A stretch of DNA of 64,000 nucleotides from Lachnospiraceae bacterium (lineage in GTDB: Bacteria; Bacillota; Clostridia; Lachnospirales; Lachnospiraceae). The stretch spans positions 1-64,000 of the forward strand of contig JAETTM010000003.1 in assembly GCA_021769135.1 (NCBI GenBank), in the 5' to 3' direction. The notes under the pieces are model-generated. The model was not told the origin of the DNA, ran no database searches, and saw only the letters and a program-made list of their open reading frames with translations. How positions within the stretch are numbered: the stretch's first letter is position 1; each line of letters begins with the position of its first letter. Made by a program: the position numbers and the translations under genes. Positions 7,911-15,722 of this stretch are shown in pieces.

Positions 7911-8363
7911 TTACACCCGCATTTTTATTTTCAGTTCCTTCTCCGCCTCCCTTTTTTGGTCTTTCCGCGCTATATCCTGGCGCTTGTCATACATTTTCTT
8001 TCCCTTTGCCAGGCCTATTTCCACTTTCGCCTTTCCATCTTTGAAATAAACCTGCAAGGGGACAAGAGTATATCCTTTCTCTGCAATTTTTCCCGTCAAC
8101 TTATTGATTTCCTGTTTATGCAAAAGGAGTTTTTTCACCCGGAGCGGGTCCTTATTAAAAATATTCCCCTTTTCGTAAGGGCTCACATGCATCCCATAAA
8201 CGAAAACTTCCCCGTTCTCTATGCGGATAAAGGCTTCTTTAATGCTGCACTTCCCCATCCGCATGGATTTTACCTCGGTTCCATGCAGCACAATGCCCGC
8301 CTCGTGTTTTTCCTCTATAAAATAGTCATGATATGCTTTCTTGTTATTGGCAACCAATTTCAT
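7911..8363 (-). CDS. smpB: SsrA-binding protein SmpB
   Basis: A 150-residue RNA-binding protein that delivers tmRNA to stalled ribosomes. It begins [15 protein letters not shown] and shows the family motifs [15 protein letters not shown] and [10 protein letters not shown], then the basic C-terminal tail ([18 protein letters not shown]) that mimics mRNA in the decoding centre. Start at 8363: the ATG follows the rnr stop by four bases, suggesting coupling. A longer frame upstream is only the rnr sequence in another frame. Gene order rnr-smpB-ssrA is classical for the trans-translation cluster. Confidence 0.97.
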   Translation of the reverse strand: MKLVANNKKAYHDYFIEEKHEAGIVLHGTEVKSMRMGKCSIKEAFIRIENGEVFVYGMHVSPYEKGNIFNKDPLRVKKLLLHKQEINKLTGKIAEKGYTLVPLQVYFKDGKAKVEIGLAKGKKMYDKRQDIARKDQKREAEKELKIKMRV

Positions 8364-8367
8364 CGCT

Positions 8368-10515
8368 TCACCACTCATCGCCGTCTTCCTCCGCATCATC
8401 CTCCACAAAATCCACCGTCCGGCTAAACCGGTCTGTCTTTGCCACCAGGATGGATATCCTCTGGCCCAGTTTATACTTCTTTCCGGTATCCCGTCCAACC
8501 ATCTCATAGTTGGCTTCGTCATAATAGAAATAATCGCCGTTCAAATCGGAAACATGAATCAGGCCTTCCACCGTATTGGGCAGCTCCACATAAATCCCCC
8601 AGGCCGTAATCCCTGAAATCACGCCCTCGAAACGCTCCCCGATATGCTCTTCCATATATTCCGTCTTTTTCAGCTTATCCGTTTCCCGTTCCGCCGTTTC
8701 CGCGCGCCGCTCCATCTTGGATGACTGGTCCGCCACCTGGGGCAGGATGGCGGCATAATGCTGGATACGCTCTTCCTTCAGCCGCTCCCTTAGATGCTCT
8801 TTGATAATCCTGTGAATCTGCAAATCAGGATACCGCCGGATAGGGGATGTGAAATGGCAATAGTATGAGCAGGCCAAACCGAAATGGCCGGTGCAGTCTA
8901 TGGAATACCTGGCCTGTTTCATGCTGCGCAGTGCCAGACGGCTGATGAGCGCCTCTTCCGGCGTGCCTTCCACTTTTCCTAACAGTTTCTGTATTTCCTT
9001 CGGATGTATTTCTTCCTTTGCCGTTTTTATGCCCAGGCCAAAATTGCTGATAAATATCCCCAGCTGGTTAATCTTATCCGGGTCAGGGGTATCATGGGTC
9101 CTGTAAACAAAAGGTATTTCCAGCCAATAAAAATGCTGGGCCACCGTCTCGTTGGCCAATAGCATAAAATCTTCAATTATTTTAGTTGCGGTATTCCTCT
9201 CATAAGGTTTGATATCCAGAGGCTTCCCTTCCTTATCCAGTATAATCTTTGTTTCCGGAAAATCGAAATCAATCGCGCCCCTTTTTTTCCTTTTTGCCCT
9301 CAAAATCCCGGACAAAACTTCCATCTCTTCGAACATGGGCACAAAGGCTTCATACTCTTTTCTTTCCTCCTGGTCCTTATCTTCCAGAATCTTCTTTACG
9401 CTTGTATAGGTCATCCTCTTATCCACGCGGATTACCGATTCCACAATCCGGTAATCCTTCACTTCCCCGTCGCGTCCTACCTTCATCAGGCAGCTTAAAG
9501 CAAGCCTGTCCACCCCTTCGTTTAAGGAGCAGATGCCATTGGACAGCCTGTGGGGAAGCATGGGTATTACCCGGTCCACCAAATATACACTGGTGCCCCG
9601 TTTCAGGGCTTCCCTGTCCAAAGCGGAATTCTCCTGTACATAATTCGTCACATCCGCAATATGGACCCCCAAAAGGAAATCCTCACCTTCCATGGAAAGG
9701 CTTACCGCATCGTCCAAATCCTTGGCGTCTTCCCCGTCAATAGTCACCATCATCAGCTCCCGCAAATCCTCGCGGCCCTGCATATCGGCTTCGGACACTT
9801 CCAGATTAATCCGGTTGGCCTGTTTCATTACCTTATCGCCAAATTCCATAGGAATGTCAAATCCCTTCACTATGGAAAGGATGTCCACTCCCGGATCATT
9901 CACATGGCCAAGAATCTCTGTCACTTTCCCTTCCGGGCTTTTCCGCTCATCGCCATAGTTCGTCAGTTCCACCACTACTTTATGGCCGTCCATCGCTCCC
10001 TTGGACCATTCGATGGGGATAAAAATATCCGTGGCAAGCTTCATATTGTCGGGAACTACAAAGCCATAGTTTTTTCCTTTCTGGAAAGTTCCTACCACTT
10101 GCGTTGTTCCCCGGCTTAAAATCCGGATTACTTCCGCTTCCTGTCTCTTCCCGCCCTTTTCCTCCAACAGCCTTACCTGAACGGTATCGTTATGAAAAGC
10201 ACCGTTCACATACTCTTCAGGGATGAACAAATCGGTTTCCATCCCTTCAATTTCCACAAAGCCAAAACCTCTGGCGTTGCTGATAAAAACTCCTTTCAGC
10301 ATGTTTTTGCCGGGTTTCACATATTTTCCCCTTTCCGTGATATTTAATTTCCCTTCACGCAAAAGTTCGCTTAACAGTTCATGGAAATCCTCCCTGTCCT
10401 CTTTCGCCACCTGCAGGAAGGCCGCCATCTCTTTTTCCTTCATCGGAATATAGATTTCATCCTGAACAAGTTCACATATAATTTTTTTCCGCTTTTCTTG
10501 TAATTGTTTATCCAT
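8368..10515 (-). CDS. rnr: ribonuclease R
   Basis: A 715-residue 3'-5' exoribonuclease of the RNase II/R family. The N-terminus has a helix-turn-helix/cold-shock region (about 1-200). The RNB catalytic domain (about 240-570) contains the acidic motif [16 protein letters not shown]. The C-terminal S1 domain (about 615-695) contains [17 protein letters not shown]. It degrades structured RNA, including non-stop messages released by trans-translation, which fits the next genes smpB and ssrA. The ATG at 10515 has a GGGG ribosome site; an ATG 48 bp upstream lacks spacing. The leader shares the motif GCGCAGAAATG-GG with eno and ilvD. Confidence 0.96.
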   Translation of the reverse strand: MDKQLQEKRKKIICELVQDEIYIPMKEKEMAAFLQVAKEDREDFHELLSELLREGKLNITERGKYVKPGKNMLKGVFISNARGFGFVEIEGMETDLFIPEEYVNGAFHNDTVQVRLLEEKGGKRQEAEVIRILSRGTTQVVGTFQKGKNYGFVVPDNMKLATDIFIPIEWSKGAMDGHKVVVELTNYGDERKSPEGKVTEILGHVNDPGVDILSIVKGFDIPMEFGDKVMKQANRINLEVSEADMQGREDLRELMMVTIDGEDAKDLDDAVSLSMEGEDFLLGVHIADVTNYVQENSALDREALKRGTSVYLVDRVIPMLPHRLSNGICSLNEGVDRLALSCLMKVGRDGEVKDYRIVESVIRVDKRMTYTSVKKILEDKDQEERKEYEAFVPMFEEMEVLSGILRAKRKKRGAIDFDFPETKIILDKEGKPLDIKPYERNTATKIIEDFMLLANETVAQHFYWLEIPFVYRTHDTPDPDKINQLGIFISNFGLGIKTAKEEIHPKEIQKLLGKVEGTPEEALISRLALRSMKQARYSIDCTGHFGLACSYYCHFTSPIRRYPDLQIHRIIKEHLRERLKEERIQHYAAILPQVADQSSKMERRAETAERETDKLKKTEYMEEHIGERFEGVISGITAWGIYVELPNTVEGLIHVSDLNGDYFYYDEANYEMVGRDTGKKYKLGQRISILVAKTDRFSRTVDFVEDDAEEDGDEW

Positions 10516-10658
10516 TTTATCCCCATTTCTGCGCGGCATTTTGCGCATGTCATTTCTCAACATTCCCCGCTGCGATGCAGGCCAAATTTCAATTTCCTGA
10601 ATAAAGTTCCATCAGGCGTTGAAAGGCTTTTCCTTCCATATATTCCTTATCACACGCA

Positions 10659-10691
10659 AAAAGCGCCCTTGATTTTTGCAAGAGCGCTTTT
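10659..10691 (-). terminator. hairpin between secG and rnr
   Basis: Arms AAAAGCGC-CTTG (10659-10671) and CAAG-GCGCTTTT (10679-10691) surround a 7-base loop, with T residues on the minus-strand exit side. It may terminate or attenuate transcription after secG before rnr. Confidence 0.7.
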
Positions 10692-10702
10692 GTATTCTTT
10701 CC

Positions 10703-10942
10703 TTAAAAAACATTCAGGTTTAAAACAACTGCTAAAGCGATGAAACCAACCGCCAGGAACTTGGTAATTTTCACTAAAGCGCCTTCCATGGAACGGCCTT
10801 TGTTCTTTCCCCAGTACGTCTCCGCCGCACCGCCGATTGCTCCTAATCCTGCTGATTTCCCTTCCTGCATCAATACCAATACAACTAACGCTATGCAAAT
10901 TATGATAAATACAATCAGTAATACTGTCCTCAAAGCCTGCAT
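10703..10942 (-). CDS. secG: preprotein translocase subunit SecG
   Basis: A 79-residue membrane protein of the SecYEG channel. It has two transmembrane helices (about 5-25 and 58-77) around a loop with the family motif VLMQEGKSAGLGAIGG. The ATG is preceded by an AGGAGGTG ribosome site at good spacing, and a promoter stands about 30 bp upstream. It leads the secG-rnr-smpB-ssrA cluster found in many Firmicutes. Confidence 0.96.
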   Translation of the reverse strand: MQALRTVLLIVFIIICIALVVLVLMQEGKSAGLGAIGGAAETYWGKNKGRSMEGALVKITKFLAVGFIALAVVLNLNVF

Positions 10943-10971
10943 TTTTACACCTCCTAGTACATGTAGATTTT

Positions 10972-11000
10972 AGTTTAGCATAGTTGCAAACGGTTTTCAA
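10972..11000 (-). promoter_or_regulatory. secG promoter
   Basis: On the minus strand, TTGAAA (10995-11000) and TAAACT (10972-10977) are separated by 17 bp, about 30 bp upstream of the secG start. Confidence 0.65.
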
Positions 11001-11029
11001 GTGTTTTGGAGAAATTTTCAAGTAATCCT

Positions 11030-11102
11030 GTAACAATTCAGCCTTCGGCTTCACTGTTACTGACTTTGCAGCAAGTGCAAAGCCCTGGACTGAATTATTA
11101 TG
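11030..11102. repeat. MITE-like inverted repeat element, short form
   Basis: About 73 bp bounded by inverted ends, GTAACAATTCAGCC at the left and the complement of ATAATAATTCAGTCC at the right. An inner hairpin (CAGCC-TTC-GGCT) and the module CTTTGCAGCAAGTGCAAAG are present. A longer relative is at 37719-37860. The right end contains the stop codon of the phosphoesterase gene. Confidence 0.7.
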
Positions 11103-11811
11103 TAATCCTATTCAAAATCCCATCCACATCCACTCCGGGATGGGTTAGGTACATACGGCAAATCTGCTCCGCCAGTTCCTTGCTGATATGGCTGCTGTCC
11201 GCTATCTGCTCTATCGTTTTCCCTTTATCCACATCCTTCATCACCGTTTCCACGAGCTTTTTTCTATCCAAATTCCTGTCCAAATTCCCATCCGCGTTTT
11301 TGCCAAAACTATTATCCAGGCTGTTTTCCTGCACTTTTCCGGGCTCTTCCCGTTTTTCATGGGGGATGTCAATCCTTTCAACTTCATAGCTGCCATTCCC
11401 CTCCGTCTCAATCACCGCCATAGTAATGGGCTGATGAAACCTTCTCGGCCCGCAGCTTCCCGGATTCAAAAGGCGAAGGCTCCCTTCCATCTGGTCTACA
11501 TATTTATGGGAATGGCCAAACACAAGCAAATCCACCCCTGGCAATTCCCCCGGCCATTCCTTTTTATTATGAATCATGGCAATGCGCAGGCCAAAAAGCT
11601 CCAGATTTAAAATGGCTGGCAAGTCCGCCGCCCATTCTTTGTCCGCATTCCCACGCACAATATACAAGGGCGCTATCCCTTGCAGTTCCTTCATCACGGA
11701 TTCTTTGTGGATATCCCCTCCGTGCAGGATTGCATCGCAGCCTTGCAGCTGATTTTTCACCTCTTCCCGCAGAAGGCCGTGGGTATCCGATATCACTCCT
11801 ATACGAAACAC
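11098..11811 (-). CDS. metallophosphoesterase, YfcE/MJ0936 family, with C-terminal extension
   Basis: A 237-residue protein. The phosphodiesterase core (about 1-150) shows the metal motifs VISDTHG, LHGGDIH, VRGNADKEW and VFGHSHK, then LLNPGSCG. A polar Asn/Asp-rich linker (about 165-190) leads to a helical tail (about 190-237) with TIEQIADSSHISKELAEQI, which looks like a small helix-turn-helix. That tail is not part of the usual YfcE domain. The start is the GTG at 11811, which has an AAGGAG site six bases upstream; an upstream ATG has none. It is third in a minus-strand operon after the isochorismatase-like and radical SAM genes. The substrate is unknown. Confidence 0.9.
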   Translation of the reverse strand: MFRIGVISDTHGLLREEVKNQLQGCDAILHGGDIHKESVMKELQGIAPLYIVRGNADKEWAADLPAILNLELFGLRIAMIHNKKEWPGELPGVDLLVFGHSHKYVDQMEGSLRLLNPGSCGPRRFHQPITMAVIETEGNGSYEVERIDIPHEKREEPGKVQENSLDNSFGKNADGNLDRNLDRKKLVETVMKDVDKGKTIEQIADSSHISKELAEQICRMYLTHPGVDVDGILNRIT

Positions 11812-11852
11812 TTTTTTCTCCTTTATGCCATATTTTTCCGAAATCATCCTTA

Positions 11853-12950
11853 TCAATGCATTTTTACTTCCTTTGCAATCTCCGCCAGCTGGGGATAGCA
11901 ATTTTCAAAGAAGTACCGGTATCCGGCACAAAAATAATTATCCTTTTCCCCTTCCCGGCTTCTGTAGCATCCGCCCCTGCAAAGGGCAAACCACCTACAT
12001 TCCCGGCATTCCCCGGAATGATTCCTGGATCTGTCGATAAACCCAATCTCTTCCCTCTTTTTCTGGATATCCGCCATGGAATCCTTATTTAAATTTCCCA
12101 GGCAGAATTCATCCAGCACATAAAAATCGCAAGGATAGACGCTCCCGTCCGCTTCCACCACATTCTGAATCCCGCATATCCCCCGCTGTTCGCAGGATTC
12201 CGGCTGATATCCGGCCAAAATGCCGATATAATTTTCGAACTGCCGGATAAAAGGCTGCCTGCCCCTCCTCCAATCCTTGTACCACAGCTGGAACAGCTCC
12301 GTCAAAAACCGGCCATAAGTTTCCGGCAAGAGGGAATACCTTTCCTGCCCCCTCTTTTCCCCCAAAGGGTCCAGGCAAGTGATAAACTGCAAATACCCCC
12401 ATCCCCTTCTCTGGTAATCTTTATATATTTCGCGGATATTCTCCGCCACATCCTTATGTACCACCGTTAAAATATTGTATTCCACCTGATATTCGTCGAA
12501 CATGGCCGCAGTTTCCAAAACCCTCCGGTAAGTTCCCTGCCCCTGGTGGTTATGGCGGTATTCGTCATGGATTTCCTCCAGCCCGTCCACAGAAAGGCCC
12601 ACGAGAAAATGATTGTCATGCAAAAAGCGGCACCACTGCTCATCTATCCCATATCCATTGGTTTGCAGGGCAAATTCCAGCCGGACTCCCGGCTTTTTAT
12701 ACTGCTTTGCAAAAGAGATGATGTGCTTAAAAAAATCCAGACCGCACAAAGTGGGCTCACCGCCCTGAAATGCTACCGTGCAGCTCTTTTTCGCATATAA
12801 GATGCCTTTTCTTAATACGTTTTCGGCCGTTTCTATGGACATCAGGCCATAGGATGCCTGTTTCCTCTTCTCCGTCTCATCGCAATAGAAACAATATTCG
12901 CATTCCATATTGCACATCCCGGATGCCGGCTTGATTAACAAATTTACCAT
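11853..12950 (-). CDS. radical SAM/SPASM protein, anaerobic sulfatase-maturase (anSME) type
   Basis: A 365-residue radical SAM enzyme. The cluster motif CNMECEYC (C-x3-C-x2-C) is at about residue 12, and FQGGEPTL follows near 64. The C-terminal SPASM region has the cysteine sets CEQRGICG, YPCDFYV and CRECRWFALCRGGC for two auxiliary [4Fe-4S] clusters. Known relatives convert Cys or Ser to formylglycine in sulfatases. No sulfatase lies in this window, so the substrate is elsewhere or this is a related peptide-modifying enzyme. It starts 13 bp after the isochorismatase-like gene and is followed 41 bp later by the phosphoesterase. Confidence 0.9.
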   Translation of the reverse strand: MVNLLIKPASGMCNMECEYCFYCDETEKRKQASYGLMSIETAENVLRKGILYAKKSCTVAFQGGEPTLCGLDFFKHIISFAKQYKKPGVRLEFALQTNGYGIDEQWCRFLHDNHFLVGLSVDGLEEIHDEYRHNHQGQGTYRRVLETAAMFDEYQVEYNILTVVHKDVAENIREIYKDYQRRGWGYLQFITCLDPLGEKRGQERYSLLPETYGRFLTELFQLWYKDWRRGRQPFIRQFENYIGILAGYQPESCEQRGICGIQNVVEADGSVYPCDFYVLDEFCLGNLNKDSMADIQKKREEIGFIDRSRNHSGECRECRWFALCRGGCYRSREGEKDNYFCAGYRYFFENCYPQLAEIAKEVKMH

Positions 12951-12963
12951 CTTCCCATCCCCG

Positions 12964-13485
12964 CTAAACCACTTCTATCTGGCACATTTTCATAGTAACA
13001 AGCGCTGCCTCATGGCTTTCCGGCGTCACCCCGGCGCAGCAGGAGGCATCCACGCTGATTTTCACTTCCGGCAATTCGGTTTTCAAAAGCAGCGCATTGG
13101 TCACAACGCAAATATCCGTGCACAGCCCGGCCAGCTCGATTTCTATCTCTTCCTTTTGGCTTTCTTCAAACAGCCTTCGCGCCAACTCTTTTGAGCCGAA
13201 GGTGGGTTTATCGATTATCGCGGCCTGGGGCATAGCCTTGGCCACTTCCGGCCGGATTTCCCACCCTTTTGTACCTTTTATGCAATGTTTTACGGGGAGG
13301 TGTCTGCCCTCCGACGTTTCCATGTAATCTTCCTCATGGGTATCCCTGGTGGCATAAATGCAGTCTGCCGGATAACTCCGTATCTTATCAACTACCTTCT
13401 CCACAATTCCTGCCGCCTCCGCCGTTCCCAGCGCCCCGTCAATAAAGTCATTCTGCATATCGATTACTGCCAATATTTTTTTCAT
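12964..13485 (-). CDS. isochorismatase-family cysteine hydrolase
   Basis: A 173-residue hydrolase beginning MKKILAVIDMQNDF, with the catalytic Asp in that motif. The Lys lies in the IDKPTFGS region and the catalytic Cys in ELAGLCTDICVVTNAL. This triad is shared by nicotinamidases and isochorismatases, so the substrate could be nicotinamide or another amide. The ATG at 13485 is preceded by AGGAGACG. A terminator of the upstream enolase gene lies only about 30 bp before it, so expression may depend on readthrough. It is the first gene of a three-gene minus-strand group. Confidence 0.88.
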   Translation of the reverse strand: MKKILAVIDMQNDFIDGALGTAEAAGIVEKVVDKIRSYPADCIYATRDTHEEDYMETSEGRHLPVKHCIKGTKGWEIRPEVAKAMPQAAIIDKPTFGSKELARRLFEESQKEEIEIELAGLCTDICVVTNALLLKTELPEVKISVDASCCAGVTPESHEAALVTMKMCQIEVV

Positions 13486-13520
13486 GCTTTTCGTCTCCTG
13501 CTGTAATTGTAATAGAAAAG

Positions 13521-13563
13521 ACTCCCGGATTCCCACAAAGTCAAATCTAAGAAATCCGGGAGT
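13521..13563 (-). terminator. eno terminator
   Basis: Perfect 11-bp arms ACTCCCGGATT (13521-13531) and AATCCGGGAGT (13553-13563), followed on the minus strand by CTTTTCTATT. It lies about 70 bp beyond the enolase stop. Confidence 0.85.
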
Positions 13564-13630
13564 GCATCCGCTGCGTTTCTCTATATGCTACAGTATAGAC
13601 TTTAATCTTCCTAACGTCAATAGATGAAAC

Positions 13631-14935
13631 CTATATCTTATTAAACGGCTCCTTATAAGCCCCCACTTCTCCTAGCTCCTCCTCAATCCGCAGCAGCTGG
13701 TTATACTTGGCAATCCTGTCCGAACGGCAGGGCGCCCCTGTTTTTATCTGGCCCGCATTCACTGCCACGGCCAAATCCGCGATAAAGGTATCCTCCGTTT
13801 CCCCGGACCTGTGGGAAATCACCGCACGGTATCCATTCTTATGGGCCATCTCTATGGCTTCCATAGCTTCTGACACCGTTCCTATCTGGTTCACCTTCAC
13901 CAGAATCGCATTGGCAACTTCCAGCTTAATCCCCGCATCCAGGCGCTTTGTATTGGTCACGAACAAATCGTCCCCCACCAGCTGAATTTTGTTCCCCAGC
14001 CGTTTCGTCATCTTCTTCCAGCCATCCCAGTCATCCTCTGCCAGGCCGTCCTCAATGGAAATCACCGGGAACTTTTCAATCAGCTCTTCATAATAGGAAA
14101 TCATTTCCGCCGTATCCCTTACCACTTCGCTTCCGGTCAGCTTGCTTTCCCCAGGGAAATGGTACATTCCCGTCTTTTCGTTATACAGCTCGCTGCTTGC
14201 CACATCCAGAGCAATCTTAATGTCCTGCCCCGGAATGTATTTGCTCGTTTCAATCGCTTCCACAATCAGGGAAAGCACCGCCCCCGCATCGGGCAAATCC
14301 GGCGCAAAGCCGCCTTCATCCCCCACGCCGGTGGAAAGCCCCCTGTCATTCAATATTTTTTTCAGGTTGTGGTAGATTTCCGCGCAAATCCGTAATCCGT
14401 CCGCAAAGCTTTCCGCCTGCACGGGCATAATCATAAATTCCTGGAAATCCACCGTATTGGCCGCATGCTTGCCCCCATTTAAAATATTCATCATGGGAAC
14501 CGGCAGCAGCCTGGTATGCACTCCGCCTAAATAGCGGTACAGCGGCATCTCCAACGCTTCCGCCGCCGCCCTTGCGCACGCCATGGATACGCCCAGGGTG
14601 GCATTTGCCCCTAAGCTGCCTTTATTGTCCGTTCCGTCCGTCTCCACCAATATCCTGTCTATCAGCCCCTGCTCCAGAACATTTTTCCCTACCAAAGCCT
14701 CCTTCAGCTTGGTATTGATATTTTTTACTGCATTTTTAACGCCCAGGCCGAAATATCTGGTTTCCCCATCCCGTAACTCCACCGCTTCGAACCGCCCTGT
14801 ACTGGCGCCCGATGGAACCGCCGCGCGCCCTACGATGCTTCCTTCCACAACCACTTCCGCTTCTACCGTGGGATTCCCTCTGGAATCCAGTATTTCTCTG
14901 CCGCGTACATCCGTAATCTTTAAATATAGATTCAT
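13631..14935 (-). CDS. eno: enolase
   Basis: A 434-residue glycolytic enzyme converting 2-phosphoglycerate to phosphoenolpyruvate. It begins [16 protein letters not shown] followed by the DSRGNPTVE motif. It also contains [11 protein letters not shown], metal ligands in [16 protein letters not shown] and [10 protein letters not shown], and the catalytic Lys in LVKVNQIGT with SHRSGETED. The ATG at 14935 has a GAGGAG site; the longer upstream frame is not conserved sequence. The leader carries the GCGCAGAAATGAGG motif shared with rnr and ilvD. It stands alone between terminators. Confidence 0.97.
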   Translation of the reverse strand: MNLYLKITDVRGREILDSRGNPTVEAEVVVEGSIVGRAAVPSGASTGRFEAVELRDGETRYFGLGVKNAVKNINTKLKEALVGKNVLEQGLIDRILVETDGTDNKGSLGANATLGVSMACARAAAEALEMPLYRYLGGVHTRLLPVPMMNILNGGKHAANTVDFQEFMIMPVQAESFADGLRICAEIYHNLKKILNDRGLSTGVGDEGGFAPDLPDAGAVLSLIVEAIETSKYIPGQDIKIALDVASSELYNEKTGMYHFPGESKLTGSEVVRDTAEMISYYEELIEKFPVISIEDGLAEDDWDGWKKMTKRLGNKIQLVGDDLFVTNTKRLDAGIKLEVANAILVKVNQIGTVSEAMEAIEMAHKNGYRAVISHRSGETEDTFIADLAVAVNAGQIKTGAPCRSDRIAKYNQLLRIEEELGEVGAYKEPFNKI

Positions 14936-15310
14936 CCTTCTCCTCATTTCTGCGCTGCCTTCTATTTTATTATGACTGTGCCAAAAAACTTTTATTAACC
15001 AAATACTTTTGGTTTTCAAGCGCTTTTGACATTCAGACGCTTCAAACTTCCGGGTCTGCGGGTACAGCGCGGCGCAAACCTGGAAAACCCTTTCAGACAT
15101 TCCTCCATATCTGAACAATCCTATTTTTACACCTATATTTATCTCCTTATTTTTTCAATTCATTCTATATTTCTATAAAAATTCTATCGGCAGCACAGCT
15201 TTTGCCCGAAAAGCTTTTAACAACCTAATCCTATAATTTAAAAAAAGTTAGCCCTACAGCCAACTCCTGACAGCTTACAACGCTGTTGCACAATTTCCTA
15301 TTAGTATCAC
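14936..15310. other. intergenic DNA upstream of eno
   Basis: No gene is supported here. A short hairpin (AACCAAA/TTTGGTT) lies near 15000-15017 on the presumed eno promoter side; a TTGAAA/TAATAA pair around it has 16-bp spacing and is only a weak promoter candidate. The part 15040-15090 vaguely resembles sequence at 37620-37660. Confidence 0.4.
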
Positions 15311-15347
15311 AACGGATGCCAGGCTTCGCCAGCCATTCTTATGTTAA
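15311..15347. repeat. dispersed 37-bp repeat, copy 1
   Basis: The sequence AACGGATGCCAGGCTT, one variable base, then GCCAGCCAT-CTTATGTTAA recurs at 19351-19387 with only two or three differences. Both copies are intergenic, on either side of the GntR/ABC transporter operon, and in the same orientation. Confidence 0.7.
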
Positions 15348-15382
15348 AAAAAGCAGCCCATCCCATCGACGAACCGCTTTTT
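15347..15382 (-). terminator. probable terminator downstream of the ABC exporter operon
   Basis: On the minus strand an AAAAGCGG...CTGCTTTT stem of eight pairs (one G-U) is followed by a run of seven T. It is some 340 bp beyond the permease stop. Confidence 0.55.
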
Positions 15383-15454
15383 TCCATATTTAAAACCATA
15401 TTCCTTTTAAATTCTCCCCTCATTCAGGCAATTGCGAAACCAATAACCTTGGCC

Positions 15455-15612
15455 GAATATTCTGGCAATGTAGTCTGCGAAAAGCCCTTTTGTGCCATGG
15501 AGGCAAGACCATAAATCATGGAGGCGCTATCGCCGACATGATTTTGCCCTATTGGGCTTGACGGAATGCCCGGCACAATGGGATTTGAGCAAACTATATT
15601 GCCAGAATATTC
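15455..15612. repeat. 158-bp long inverted-repeat element
   Basis: The outer arms begin GAATATTCTGGCAAT at both ends and remain similar over about 41 bp (15455-15496 and 15572-15612). In the centre is a second hairpin, AAATCATG-GA-GGCG / CGCC-GA-CATGATTT. The whole element could fold into one long hairpin. It has no coding capacity. It may be a MITE-like transposon derivative or a structured RNA. Confidence 0.75.
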
Positions 15613-15722
15613 TCACAGCCTAGATACTAACACATTCTCATTTCCCTACCCCTTCCCTTTCACCACTTTCTCTGCACCACAATCCCGCACCCTGTGAAAT
15701 AGATAAAAGTGCCGTCTTCTCT

